Under the pieces are notes generated by a model. That model was given only the letters and a program-made list of their open reading frames with translations. It was not told the DNA's origin and did no database searches. A stretch of 64,000 nucleotides of DNA from Aliidiomarina maris (GTDB lineage: Bacteria > Pseudomonadota > Gammaproteobacteria > Enterobacterales > Alteromonadaceae), in the NCBI RefSeq assembly GCF_003987335.1, contig NZ_PIPK01000007.1, positions 91,952 through 155,951 on the forward strand. The letters run 5' to 3'. Shown here in pieces: positions 30,013 through 38,710 of this stretch (position 1 is its first letter; each line of letters starts with the position of its first letter). A program made the translations under genes and the position numbers.

Positions 30013-30927
30013 GTGGTTAATTTACGGTTAGTTTGTGTTGCATTATGGGTGTGTGTTTTAGCCGCTTGCGCCTCAGCTCCGCAAGGGCAAGGGGCAGCTG
30101 GCGGTGCGCAAACATCGGCTACAGGCTCGTCCGCAGACATGCGAGCGAACCAGTTTATTTTAGTTGAGCCTTTATTGCCAAACCCGCAGCGTCAGATAGA
30201 AATTGCGCAAATCTCGCAGCTCATTCATGAGCATGACTTAAGTCGTGAACAGCGCGCTGTGCTGCATTATCGCCGTGGCGCACTGTATGACGCCTTGGGT
30301 CTAAGTACACTGGCACGAATCGATTTTAATCAAGTGCTGGAGTATCGCCCTGGGATGGCCGATGCCTATAACTATATTGGTATTCATGCGACTCAAGCCG
30401 GCGACTTTGAAATGGCCTTTGAGGCCTTTGATAGTGTGCTAGAGCTGGATGGTGAGCACCCTTATGTGTTGCTTAACCGTGGCATTGCGGCCTATTACGC
30501 GGGTCAGTATGAACTTGCCCAAGTGGATTTAGCTGATTTCCACTATCAGGCACAGGATGATGCGTATCGTGTACTCTGGTTGTTCTTTGCTGACTTACAA
30601 ATTGACCCAGAGCGAGCGTACGCATTACTGGTTGAACGCCAGGAAGGTCTGGGTGATCGCTGGGAAAGGAACTTGGTGCGTTTATTTACCGAGGAAATAT
30701 CACCGCAACAACTGATGGCGAGCACATTAGAAGGCGTTGAAGATCAGTTAGGTCTGATTGAGCGTTTAGCTGAAGCGTATTTTTATTTAGGTAAATACCA
30801 ACGTATGCAAGGTGAGAACGACGAAGCAGCCAATTACTTTAAGCTTGCTTTGGCAACCAATTTGTATGAATTTATTGAGCATCGCTACGCCTATTTAGAG
30901 TTAGACGCGATCCGTTATCCAGGCTAA
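30013..30927 (+). CDS. nlpI: NlpI-like TPR lipoprotein
   Basis: Outer-membrane lipoprotein with tetratricopeptide repeats, known in E. coli as a scaffold that presents the endopeptidase MepS to the protease Prc and organises peptidoglycan hydrolases. It has 304 residues: signal peptide ending VLAACAS (Cys at about residue 19), then TPR units in HYRRGALYDALGLSTLARID, AYNYIGIHATQAGDFEMAFE and VLLNRGIAAYYAGQYELAQV. The start is GTG at 30013; the ATG at 30011 is out of frame and closes at once. A predicted metalloprotease gene follows after 4 bp. Confidence 0.9.
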   Translation: MVNLRLVCVALWVCVLAACASAPQGQGAAGGAQTSATGSSADMRANQFILVEPLLPNPQRQIEIAQISQLIHEHDLSREQRAVLHYRRGALYDALGLSTLARIDFNQVLEYRPGMADAYNYIGIHATQAGDFEMAFEAFDSVLELDGEHPYVLLNRGIAAYYAGQYELAQVDLADFHYQAQDDAYRVLWLFFADLQIDPERAYALLVERQEGLGDRWERNLVRLFTEEISPQQLMASTLEGVEDQLGLIERLAEAYFYLGKYQRMQGENDEAANYFKLALATNLYEFIEHRYAYLELDAIRYPG

Positions 30928-30931
30928 CTAC

Positions 30932-32278
30932 ATGCGGCGGGTGGCGAGCTTTGCCTGGCTGCGCTGGCTCGGTGTGGTGCTGCTTACATTCAGCTTAGGG
31001 GCCAGCAGCCCTGTCACACATGGCTACTGGCAGCAGCTGTTTGAGCGCAGTCCTGAAGCGGTTGCCTACCCAGCCAGTTTTTATGGTGTTAGCGAAGCCA
31101 GTACCAGCATAGGCCAGACGCTTTGGCAGTCTGGTCAACGAGCCGTAAGCCTACACTACTTACGGTTAGGCGTGCAGCAGGGGGATGCCCATGCTGCCCG
31201 TCTACTCGCCGACTATATCCCCTCCCAGCGCGATTATTGGCGCTCACAAGCCAGCCTGTTAGGTGACGAGACAGAAATACTGCGGCTCGCTGCCGATTTG
31301 CTGGCGACCGATCCCGATGCAGCTGTTGCAACCTTATTAAGCGGTGAGCAAGACGTGCGTAAATTACCTAAGATGCAACGCCAAGCGCTGATGCGCCTAT
31401 TGTTTAATCATCCATGGCTGCAAGACCAAGAGTTAAACTGGCAACAGATACTGGCAAATGAGGCTGCGTTAGCGCCCGATTCAATTTGGCTAGAGCGCCA
31501 AATATTGGCTCAGCAGTTGGCAAGTACCACGGGCCTAAAATGGCACACAGGGGCTTGTAGCGCTCAGGTTGAGCTACGTGTTGAAGGTGGTCAGGGGCGT
31601 GAACAGCTGTATGCTTGGTTATTGCAATTACGCGAGCATCCCATGGCTGATCTCGGTCTATGCTGGTTCGAGGCACAGCAGCCGGCACAGTGCGAGGAGA
31701 CTAGCGCCGGGCGCTTGCGTTGTGACGTTGATACCCAGCGCTATCAAGTGACAGTCGCAGCACAGCAGCACCAGTTCGCCAGCCTTCCAGCTCGCGCCAA
31801 TGTGCACGGCCGGGCGATGAGTATTAGCGCAGCCTCGAGCTTTAGCGTGTGGGTACATGAGTTGGGACACATGTTTGGTTTAGCCGACGAATACCCGATG
31901 GCGCCGGCTTTAGCCGCAGCATTTTGTCGCGGTGATTACACATTTAATGCGCAAAACCTATATATCACACCGCGTGATGCAGACGCGCTCGACGCTGACC
32001 AAGTGGTGGCTGTTCAGCGCGAGTTGCCGTGGCAGGCTTGGTTACAACAACCTATCGCGCAACGTCAGGCGTCAGGTGCAGAGGTCTTAGGGTCTGCGAA
32101 TCCAGAGCAAATTGGCTTGTTCGCTGTGGATACCTGCGAAGGCACGGGCTTTCAAGCTTGGCGGCCAGTGGCAAAGACCACTTTTATGCAGCAGCATGAA
32201 GTCGGTGTTGTGCCTGACTTATATATTCAGTTAATGCGTCAGCATTTACTTGGGTACAGCGACAGCCATTTAAAATAG
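30932..32278 (+). CDS. Predicted periplasmic zinc metalloprotease, IgA-peptidase (M64)-like
   Basis: 448-residue protein, not assigned to a named gene. Residues 1-25 form a signal peptide or N-terminal anchor. Residues about 45-200 are helical and repeat-like (VSLHYLRLGVQQGDAHAARL), resembling Sel1/TPR. The catalytic-type motif HELGH at residues 309-313 continues as MFGLADEY, close to the HELGHSFxGLADEY pattern of M64 IgA peptidases. WRPVAKTTFM (Met419) resembles the following Met-turn region. Six cysteines outside the signal could form disulfides. It starts 4 bp after nlpI with no clear ribosome site, so translation is probably coupled. Zinc protease activity is inferred from the motif; the substrate is unknown. 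Confidence 0.7.
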   Translation: MRRVASFAWLRWLGVVLLTFSLGASSPVTHGYWQQLFERSPEAVAYPASFYGVSEASTSIGQTLWQSGQRAVSLHYLRLGVQQGDAHAARLLADYIPSQRDYWRSQASLLGDETEILRLAADLLATDPDAAVATLLSGEQDVRKLPKMQRQALMRLLFNHPWLQDQELNWQQILANEAALAPDSIWLERQILAQQLASTTGLKWHTGACSAQVELRVEGGQGREQLYAWLLQLREHPMADLGLCWFEAQQPAQCEETSAGRLRCDVDTQRYQVTVAAQQHQFASLPARANVHGRAMSISAASSFSVWVHELGHMFGLADEYPMAPALAAAFCRGDYTFNAQNLYITPRDADALDADQVVAVQRELPWQAWLQQPIAQRQASGAEVLGSANPEQIGLFAVDTCEGTGFQAWRPVAKTTFMQQHEVGVVPDLYIQLMRQHLLGYSDSHLK

Positions 32279-32295
32279 GCACCGCGCAGAAACAC

Positions 32296-32327
32296 AAAAG
32301 CCACTATCTGTCAGGATAGTGGCTTTT
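32296..32327. terminator. Bidirectional terminator between the metalloprotease gene and lipA
   Basis: AAAAGCCACTATC (32296-32308) and GATAGTGGCTTTT (32315-32327) form a perfect 13-bp stem with loop TGTCAG. It serves the convergent genes on both strands. Confidence 0.92.
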
Positions 32328-32350
32328 AAAGGTATTACGCGGCTGAGTGC

Positions 32351-33316
32351 TTAGGACACTTCAATGCCTGCAGCTTGCAAGTCTGCATGGTATGAGGAGC
32401 GCACGAGCGGGCCTGAAGCTGTGTGGGTGAAGCCCATCTTGTCAGCTTCGCGCTTAAACATCGCAAACTCGTCAGGGTGCACATAACGGTCAACTTTGAT
32501 GTGGTGACGGCTAGGTTGCAAGTACTGACCGATGGTGAGCATGTCGACGTTGTGGCGACGTAAATCTCGCATCACTTCGAGAATTTCTTCGTTGGTTTCA
32601 CCAAGACCAACCATTAAGCCTGACTTGGTCATCACATCAGGACGGCGCTCTTTATAGAGCTTAAGTAAATCCAGCGACCATTGATAGTTTGCCCCAGGGC
32701 GTGCCGCTTTGTACATACGTGGCACGGTCTCAAGGTTGTGGTTAAACACATCAGGTGCTTCACCCTCTAAAATATCGAGGGCAATTTGCATGCGTCCACG
32801 GAAGTCAGGCACTAATACTTCGACTTTGATGTCTGGGCTATGGGCACGGATTTCGCGAATGCAGTCAGCAAAATGCTGCGCACCACCGTCACGCAGGTCG
32901 TCGCGATCAACAGAGGTTACCACCACATAGCGTACACCCATGTCACGAATGGTAAGACCAAGTTTACGTGCTTCTTCGGCGTCTGGCGGTAGCGGACGAC
33001 CATGGGCTACGTCACAGAATGGACACCGGCGCGTACAAATGTCACCTAAGATCATAAAGGTTGCGGTGCCGTGGTTAAAGCACTCAGGTAAGTTCGGGCA
33101 AGAGGCTTCCTCACATACTGAATGCAAACCGTGTTTGCGCATCGCTTTCTTAATATGGTCAATTTTCTCCGTCGAAGCGGGCAGCTTAACTTTCAGCCAT
33201 TCAGGCTTGCGCAACATCTGCTCACGTTCAGTTGGAATAATTTGTACTGGGATCAGTGCCATTTTATCAGCGTCACGCATTTTGACGCCTGGCTGTAGTC
33301 TAACTGGCTTGCTCAT
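32351..33316 (-). CDS. lipA: Lipoyl synthase
   Basis: Radical-SAM enzyme that inserts two sulfur atoms into octanoyl groups on lipoyl domains. It has 321 residues. Both iron-sulfur clusters are visible: the auxiliary cluster motif [12 protein letters not shown] (about residue 68 on) and the radical-[13 protein letters not shown]. The terminal RSSYHA serine ligand region is present. It is downstream of lipB and overlaps its 3' end by 17 bp, so octanoyl transfer and sulfur insertion are encoded together. Confidence 0.98.
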   Translation of the reverse strand: MSKPVRLQPGVKMRDADKMALIPVQIIPTEREQMLRKPEWLKVKLPASTEKIDHIKKAMRKHGLHSVCEEASCPNLPECFNHGTATFMILGDICTRRCPFCDVAHGRPLPPDAEEARKLGLTIRDMGVRYVVVTSVDRDDLRDGGAQHFADCIREIRAHSPDIKVEVLVPDFRGRMQIALDILEGEAPDVFNHNLETVPRMYKAARPGANYQWSLDLLKLYKERRPDVMTKSGLMVGLGETNEEILEVMRDLRRHNVDMLTIGQYLQPSRHHIKVDRYVHPDEFAMFKREADKMGFTHTASGPLVRSSYHADLQAAGIEVS

Positions 33317-33962
33317 AGTCTGTATTCAGCCCCTTTACTTCGTGTGTCTGTTGGTAGCCCAACAGCTCAATAAATGCATTACTAATTGCGTGTGCGGCTT
33401 CGTCTAAGTTGTCCGGGCCACCATGGGCAGACGTTTGCGTCATTTGCATACCAGCGTAACCGCATGGGTTAATTCGTAAGAACGGTTCCATATTCATGTT
33501 AACGTTCAACGCCAAGCCATGAAACGAACAACCGCGCCGAATTCTTAGCCCCAACGAACAAACTTTTTGCTCTCCAATATACACGCCCGGCGCGTCGGCT
33601 CTTGGTGCCGACTGGATTGCGTAGCGCTTAAGTGCCGCAACAACAGTGTCTTCAATCGCGCTGACAAGTTGACGCACGCCCATTTTACGGCGTCGTATGT
33701 CAATCAAAAAATACACCACTAACTGGCCAGGACCGTGGTAGGTGACTTGCCCACCGCGATCAACCTGCACCACGGGAATGTCCCCTGGGGCCAAAATATG
33801 TTCGGCTTTACCGGCTTGGCCTTGGGTGTATACAGGCGGGTGCTCAACCACCCAAATTTCATCTTTGGCGCTTGCGTCACGTTGGTCTGTGTACGCCTGC
33901 ATGGCGTGCCAAACCTGGGTGTAGTCCATGCGGCCAAGATATCTAATCGTTAATTCAGTCAA
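33300..33962 (-). CDS. lipB: Octanoyltransferase LipB
   Basis: Transfers octanoate from acyl carrier protein to lipoyl domains, the first step of lipoate synthesis. It has 220 residues. The motif [17 protein letters not shown] and the catalytic Lys/Cys region [16 protein letters not shown] with [12 protein letters not shown] are intact (Lys in QKVCSLGLR, Cys in NPCGY). TTG at 33962 is used; no ATG occurs near the conserved N-terminus. It ends inside the first codons of lipA. Confidence 0.96.
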   Translation of the reverse strand: MTELTIRYLGRMDYTQVWHAMQAYTDQRDASAKDEIWVVEHPPVYTQGQAGKAEHILAPGDIPVVQVDRGGQVTYHGPGQLVVYFLIDIRRRKMGVRQLVSAIEDTVVAALKRYAIQSAPRADAPGVYIGEQKVCSLGLRIRRGCSFHGLALNVNMNMEPFLRINPCGYAGMQMTQTSAHGGPDNLDEAAHAISNAFIELLGYQQTHEVKGLNTDYEQAS

Positions 33963-34110
33963 TCGGAAGCCTGTGTGTCAATGATGAATATGGTTAACCA
34001 CCACATTCGCTTAATCAATTTGCGTATTATACCTGTCCTGCGCTCAGGTTACACCTTAGAAGCCGTAAGGTTTTTCTAGCTCAAGGGGTAACCAAGCAAA
34101 GCGCGGATAA
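33963..34110 (-). promoter_or_regulatory. lipB upstream region with a TATAAT box
   Basis: Reverse complement of 34026-34031 is a perfect TATAAT, about 64 bp before lipB, preceded by CAGG. No good -35 is found at 16-18 bp, so a promoter for lipB-lipA is likely but incompletely defined. Confidence 0.45.
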
Positions 34111-34112
34111 AA

Positions 34113-34136
34113 AAAACGCGGCCAGCGCCGCGTTTT
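34113..34136. terminator. Terminator after ybeD
   Basis: CGCGGC (34117-34122) pairs with GCCGCG (34127-34132) around CAGC, flanked by A6 on the left and T4 on the right. On the minus strand it ends dacA-ybeD 24 bp after the ybeD stop. Confidence 0.85.
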
Positions 34137-34159
34137 GAATAACTAGATCGTGATGCTGT

Positions 34160-34423
34160 TTACAGTACGTAACGAACGTCATCAATGGCCGACAATTCGC
34201 GATATAAAGTTTCCACATGGTCTTTACTGGTAACCACCACGCTAATCGAGATAGACGTGTAGTTGCCTTTACTCGATGGACGCTGCTGCGGACGATAGTC
34301 GCCAGGCGCATGCTGTTGCACCACTGAGACAATTTGATCTTGCAGGGTTGGGCTCGTTAACCCCATGACTTTGAAAGTAAAATCACAAGGGAAATCGAGT
34401 AGCTCGTCAAATTTAGTTTGCAT
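34160..34423 (-). CDS. ybeD: YbeD/DUF493 family protein
   Basis: Small cytosolic protein of 87 residues with an ACT-like ferredoxin fold (DUF493), between dacA and lipB exactly as in E. coli. The conserved start [19 protein letters not shown] and the end [15 protein letters not shown] identify it. The biochemical role in the family is not established; a regulatory link to lipoate metabolism has been suggested only by position. It begins 8 bp after dacA. Confidence 0.92.
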   Translation of the reverse strand: MQTKFDELLDFPCDFTFKVMGLTSPTLQDQIVSVVQQHAPGDYRPQQRPSSKGNYTSISISVVVTSKDHVETLYRELSAIDDVRYVL

Positions 34424-34431
34424 AGTGGTCC

Positions 34432-35595
34432 TTACTCGTCTGAAAAGCTCTTGCGAATGCTATCGACCATACGCTTAAAGAAGCCGCCTTGAGCGACATC
34501 TTCCAGTGCAACCAGTGGGAAAGTGGCTAAGTCTTCGCCATTCAAGCTAAGAATCAGTTCACCAACTTCGTCGCCACGGGCAATCGGGGCTTCAAGAGCC
34601 GAATGAAGGACGAAGTTAGCGGTTAAATTCTGACGTTGGTTGCGTGGCAAGGTCAACACGACATCCTGGTCTACACCAAGTGATACCTCGTCTTTTTCGC
34701 CGCCCCATAGGCGATGCTCGACAAAACTTTCTCCCGCACTATAGGCGTCGACGGTTTCGAAAAAGCGAAAACCGTAGTTCAGTAGCTTCTTACTCTCAGC
34801 GGCGCGTGCACGCTCACTGTCGGTGCCCATTACGACAGTAATTAATCTTGTGTTACCGTCCACTGCGGAAGTCACCAAACTAAAGCCAGACTCACGGGTG
34901 TGACCGGTTTTGATGCCATCTACGTTGAGGGAGCGATCCCATAGCAACGAGTTGCGGTTATATTGACGGATATCGTTATAGGTATGCTCGCGTTCGGCGT
35001 AAATCGCATATTCTTCCGGCACGTCACGAATAAGTGCCTGGCCCAGAATCGCCATGTCACGGGCGGTGGTTACTTGGCCTGGTGCTGGTAAACCATGCGA
35101 GTTCACAAATGTGGTGTTGTACATACCCAAACGCTGGGCATGGGCATTCATCAAGTCGGCGAAGGCATCTTCAGTGCCTGAGATATGCTCGGCCATCGCC
35201 ACGGTGGCGTCGTTGCCAGATGAAATAATAATGCCTTTATTTAATTCACGTACTGGCACCTGACGACCAACTTCAATAAACATCAACGACGAGCCAGGGA
35301 AGTTACGTGCCCATGCGTTTTCGCTGACGGTGACCATGTCGTCTTCGCTAATGGTGCCGCGTAATAGCTCGTGGCCAATAATGTAACTGGTCATCATTTT
35401 AGTTAATGACGCGGGCCCATGCGGCTCATCGGCACTACCTTCGGCAATCACCTGACCGGTGCGATAATCCATAAGGATATAGCTTTTGGCGTTAACAGAA
35501 GGAGCAGAGGGCACAACAGCGGTAGCCGACGCGGTAAAAAGGGTAGCTGCCGCGATACAAGAAGACAGGGTAAGGTTGGAAAAGACTTTGCGCAT
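34432..35595 (-). CDS. dacA: D-alanyl-D-alanine carboxypeptidase (PBP5/6 family)
   Basis: Periplasmic, membrane-tethered penicillin-binding protein that removes the terminal D-Ala from peptidoglycan stem peptides. The 387-residue precursor has a signal peptide (about 1-27). The S11 active-site motifs are SLTK (residues near 63), SGN (in [13 protein letters not shown]) and KTG ([14 protein letters not shown]). The PBP5 C-terminal beta domain and an amphipathic anchor helix ([16 protein letters not shown]) finish it. It follows rlpA by 116 bp and precedes ybeD. Confidence 0.96.
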   Translation of the reverse strand: MRKVFSNLTLSSCIAAATLFTASATAVVPSAPSVNAKSYILMDYRTGQVIAEGSADEPHGPASLTKMMTSYIIGHELLRGTISEDDMVTVSENAWARNFPGSSLMFIEVGRQVPVRELNKGIIISSGNDATVAMAEHISGTEDAFADLMNAHAQRLGMYNTTFVNSHGLPAPGQVTTARDMAILGQALIRDVPEEYAIYAEREHTYNDIRQYNRNSLLWDRSLNVDGIKTGHTRESGFSLVTSAVDGNTRLITVVMGTDSERARAAESKKLLNYGFRFFETVDAYSAGESFVEHRLWGGEKDEVSLGVDQDVVLTLPRNQRQNLTANFVLHSALEAPIARGDEVGELILSLNGEDLATFPLVALEDVAQGGFFKRMVDSIRKSFSDE

Positions 35596-35711
35596 GTCGC
35601 TATTTATCTCATTTATTCAGGGTTGACGGTATTTGCGCGAGCGCTGGTCGATGACCAAACTAACTAGCCCGCACAGGCTGTTGATTGTAACAAAAACTAC
35701 GTGTTGCTTCA

Positions 35712-36536
35712 CTACTGGTTAACGCGAAACGCTTGGTTAAAGCCGTCATTACGTAAGCGCTGCAGCCATTCACTGGCCTGACTCTCATTAAACGGCCCTA
35801 ACAATAAACGATGTAGACCATTGCGTTCGCGAGAGGTTGCATTCAACGCATATTTTTCTGCCAGGTTGGCTTTTAGTTCAGTCAGCCGAGTAGGGTCACT
35901 TAGCGCGGTCAACTGAATGTAAACAACCTCAGTGCCCGTGGAGCTGCTGCTGGTATCGCCGTCCGCTTGACTGGCAACTAACGGCGGCGGCATAAAGATA
36001 GCTTCCACCCGCACGGGTGCGGTGCCGCTGTGCAGCATATCAAGCTTGTAAGCGGCGGCGTATGACAAATCAATGATGCGCTCGGGGTGAAACGGACCGC
36101 GGTCGTTGACCCGAACAATCGCCTCGCGGCCGTTATTTAAGTTGGTCACTTTAACATACGTAGGTAATGGCAAGTAGCGATGGGCGGCAGACAAACCGTA
36201 CATATCGTAGTATTCGCCATTGGACGTCAGATGACCGTGAAATTTTTCGCCATACCAAGACGCGCGACCCACTTCGCTATACCCCTGAGCACTGGGTAGC
36301 ACATGATAGGTTTGTCCAAACACCGAGTAAGAGTCCATGTTGCCCTGACGCGACAAAGGTTCATAGCGTGGCTCTAACGGCGTCAACTCTGCAGCCGTTG
36401 GGGTGCGCAGTGGTGCCTGGTCGTTACGCATTTGGTAACGCCCTTCAGGTTTGGCGCTACAGGCGGTTAGCACCACACTACCAAGCGCAAGCAATACCCA
36501 CCATTTATTGTTGCTTAGCATGGCGAATTTCTTCAC
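35712..36536 (-). CDS. rlpA: RlpA septal-ring lytic transglycosylase lipoprotein
   Basis: Lipoprotein with a double-psi beta-barrel and a SPOR domain; in Pseudomonas it cleaves peptidoglycan strands lacking stem peptides. It has 274 residues: lipobox VVLTACS, the barrel with GRASWYGEKFHGHLTSNGE and VRVNDRGPFHPERIIDLS (catalytic Asp), then the SPOR domain about 197-272. The frame starts with GTG at 36536 and overlaps mltB by 32 bp. ATG at 36521 is an equally possible start, with a weak GAAGAAA ribosome site; it would shorten the signal by five residues. Confidence 0.93.
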   Translation of the reverse strand: MKKFAMLSNNKWWVLLALGSVVLTACSAKPEGRYQMRNDQAPLRTPTAAELTPLEPRYEPLSRQGNMDSYSVFGQTYHVLPSAQGYSEVGRASWYGEKFHGHLTSNGEYYDMYGLSAAHRYLPLPTYVKVTNLNNGREAIVRVNDRGPFHPERIIDLSYAAAYKLDMLHSGTAPVRVEAIFMPPPLVASQADGDTSSSSTGTEVVYIQLTALSDPTRLTELKANLAEKYALNATSRERNGLHRLLLGPFNESQASEWLQRLRNDGFNQAFRVNQ

Positions 36537-37560
36537 TTAATAAGTGCACGGCAAGGGCGTACAACGGGCTGTGGTTATAGCGTGTAATGCTATAAAAATT
36601 TGGCAAACCGACCCAGTAGCTGGCGCCATCTTGCTCGTCAAAACGGAATAAGCGTGCTGGCGTATCGTCACCCATCTGGGTAATAAAATCGACCCCAGCG
36701 GCGCGTAACGAGCCCACAGTGTGGGTTAAGTTCTGGCCGCGCGACGATACCAAGGTATCTAAGTCCTCAACTCGGTTAGGCCATGCTGGAACCGCTACGG
36801 GCTGACCTTTCTGATAACGGTGACGGGCAAAGTAGTTGGCAACGCTACCAATAGCATCGACTTTGTTATTTAGTAAATCACGCTGGCCGTCGCCATCAAA
36901 ATCAACCGCGTAAGCACGATAGCTCGAGGAAATAAACTGGCCATAGCCCATCGCACCGGCATAAGAGCCCTTAATGGCTTCTGGGTCGAGTCCTTCGGCG
37001 GCAGCTAAACGAATGAATTCACCCAATTCACTACGAAAAAAGCGCTCTCGCGGCGGGTAATAAAAGCCTAACGAGTAAAGTGAATCAAGCACTCGGTAAT
37101 TACCCATATACTGGCCGTAAAAGGTTTCGACCCCAATAATCGCGACGATCAAAGACGCAGGGACGCCGAATTCTTGCTCCGCACGGGCCAAGGTGTCTTG
37201 GTGTTCATTCCAAAATGCGACCCCTTGCTGAATACGGCGCTCGGTCAAAAAGATACCGTGGTACTGGTGCCACGGACGTGCTTCCCATGGGCGTTGAATT
37301 GCTTGCAATACTTGCTCATCGCGTTGGGCGGAGTCGAGTAACTGAGTGATATAATCAGGGTCGATTTGATGTTGTTGTGCAAGCTCCTGAATAAATGCTT
37401 GTTTAGCTGCTTCCGTGGTGGCGCTAGGGCTCACTTCTTGTTGTGCATAAACCGCGACACTAGCGCTAAGGCCGATACCAGTCATGACAAATTTTGCCAA
37501 GCTGGCAATACGGCGGAAAAAAGGCGATGCAGAATTCTGAGGGCACATAATCATGTCCAT
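36505..37560 (-). CDS. mltB: Lytic murein transglycosylase B
   Basis: Periplasmic enzyme that cleaves glycan strands to 1,6-anhydro-muropeptides. The 351-residue precursor has a signal peptide ending SVAVYAQQ. The catalytic Glu lies in IIGVETFYGQYMGNYRVLDSL, and SYAGAMGYGQFISSSYRAYAVDFDGDG is the family core. No lipobox is obvious, so it may be the soluble type. It sits between rodA and rlpA, extending the cell-elongation cluster, as in several Gammaproteobacteria other than E. coli. Confidence 0.95.
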   Translation of the reverse strand: MDMIMCPQNSASPFFRRIASLAKFVMTGIGLSASVAVYAQQEVSPSATTEAAKQAFIQELAQQHQIDPDYITQLLDSAQRDEQVLQAIQRPWEARPWHQYHGIFLTERRIQQGVAFWNEHQDTLARAEQEFGVPASLIVAIIGVETFYGQYMGNYRVLDSLYSLGFYYPPRERFFRSELGEFIRLAAAEGLDPEAIKGSYAGAMGYGQFISSSYRAYAVDFDGDGQRDLLNNKVDAIGSVANYFARHRYQKGQPVAVPAWPNRVEDLDTLVSSRGQNLTHTVGSLRAAGVDFITQMGDDTPARLFRFDEQDGASYWVGLPNFYSITRYNHSPLYALAVHLLSEEIRHAKQQ

Positions 37561-37582
37561 AGTGATAAGTAAAATGCGTTTG

Positions 37583-38710
37583 TTAGCGGCCAGGCTCGTC
37601 TCGTAAGGTCAAACGGCGGTGCGTGCCGATTGCCATCAGAATCCCAAACCCTGCCATAATGGTAACCATTGAGGTGCCGCCATAACTAATCAGTGGCAAT
37701 GGCACACCGACCACGGGCAACAACCCTGATACCATGCCGATATTGACCAATGCATAGATAAAAACGGTCATCGTAATGCTACCGGCCAACAGTTTACTAA
37801 ATACATGTTGTGCGCGTATAGCAATCAGCAGGCCACGATAGATAATAAAGCCGTAAATAAACAGTAAAGCTATGACACCAATTAAGCCAAATTCTTCACT
37901 GAAAACCGAAAAAATAAAATCTGTGTGGCGTTCCGGCAAAAATTCCAGTTGTGATTGTGTGCCTTGCAACCAGCCTTTACCTTCAAGGCCACCTGAACCA
38001 ATCGCAATTTTGGATTGAATAATGTGGTACCCGGCGCCCAAAGGGTCGCTTTCTGGATTTATAAACGTCAAAACGCGCTGCCGTTGGTAGCCATGTAATA
38101 AAAAGAACCAAGCAACGGGCAAAAACGCACCCAGAGCAAGCAGGCCCATAATAATCAGTCGCCAGCTCATGCCTGCTAAAAACAACACAAAAATACCCGA
38201 GCTAAACACCAGCAATGCAGTGCCCAAATCGGGTTGGCGAGCGATCAGTAAAGTGGGTACTAACACTAGAAACAAGCCAATGAACACCGTAGTCCAGCGT
38301 ACCGGCAGTGGTTGACGCGCGCAGAACCAAGCTAGCATCATCGGTGCGGCAAGTTTCATCAGCTCCGAGGGCTGCACTCTCACGACCCCGAGATCCAACC
38401 AGCGTTGTGCACCTTTACCGACCACCCCCACTAACAGCACCGCTACAAGCAACGCCAAACCGACGATGAATACTGGGATAGTAAGGCGTTTAAAAGTATC
38501 CGGAGAAATTTGTGCAAACACCAACAGAACAACAAATGATAAGCCAATGCGTGCGACCTGGCGCTCAACTAAGTCAATATTTTGCCCACCTGCGCTATAA
38601 ATGACTGCCAAGCTAATACAACACAATGCAATCAAAGCTAAGAGCAAGGGTAGGTCAATATGGAAGCGTTGGAATATCGCTGATAAGCTGCGTGGGTTAG
38701 TCTCGTGCAT
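37583..38710 (-). CDS. rodA: Rod shape-determining protein RodA (SEDS glycosyltransferase)
   Basis: Inner-membrane peptidoglycan polymerase of the elongasome, partner of PBP2. It is 375 residues with about ten membrane segments and the SEDS signatures KGAQRWLDLGVVRVQPSEL, DLGTALLVFSSG (catalytic-site Asp region) and GVPLPLISYGGTSM. The frame extends to GTG 38716, but GGAG lies 7 nt before ATG 38710, which I take as the start. It overlaps the end of mrdA, so translation is probably coupled. Confidence 0.97.
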   Translation of the reverse strand: MHETNPRSLSAIFQRFHIDLPLLLALIALCCISLAVIYSAGGQNIDLVERQVARIGLSFVVLLVFAQISPDTFKRLTIPVFIVGLALLVAVLLVGVVGKGAQRWLDLGVVRVQPSELMKLAAPMMLAWFCARQPLPVRWTTVFIGLFLVLVPTLLIARQPDLGTALLVFSSGIFVLFLAGMSWRLIIMGLLALGAFLPVAWFFLLHGYQRQRVLTFINPESDPLGAGYHIIQSKIAIGSGGLEGKGWLQGTQSQLEFLPERHTDFIFSVFSEEFGLIGVIALLFIYGFIIYRGLLIAIRAQHVFSKLLAGSITMTVFIYALVNIGMVSGLLPVVGVPLPLISYGGTSMVTIMAGFGILMAIGTHRRLTLRDEPGR

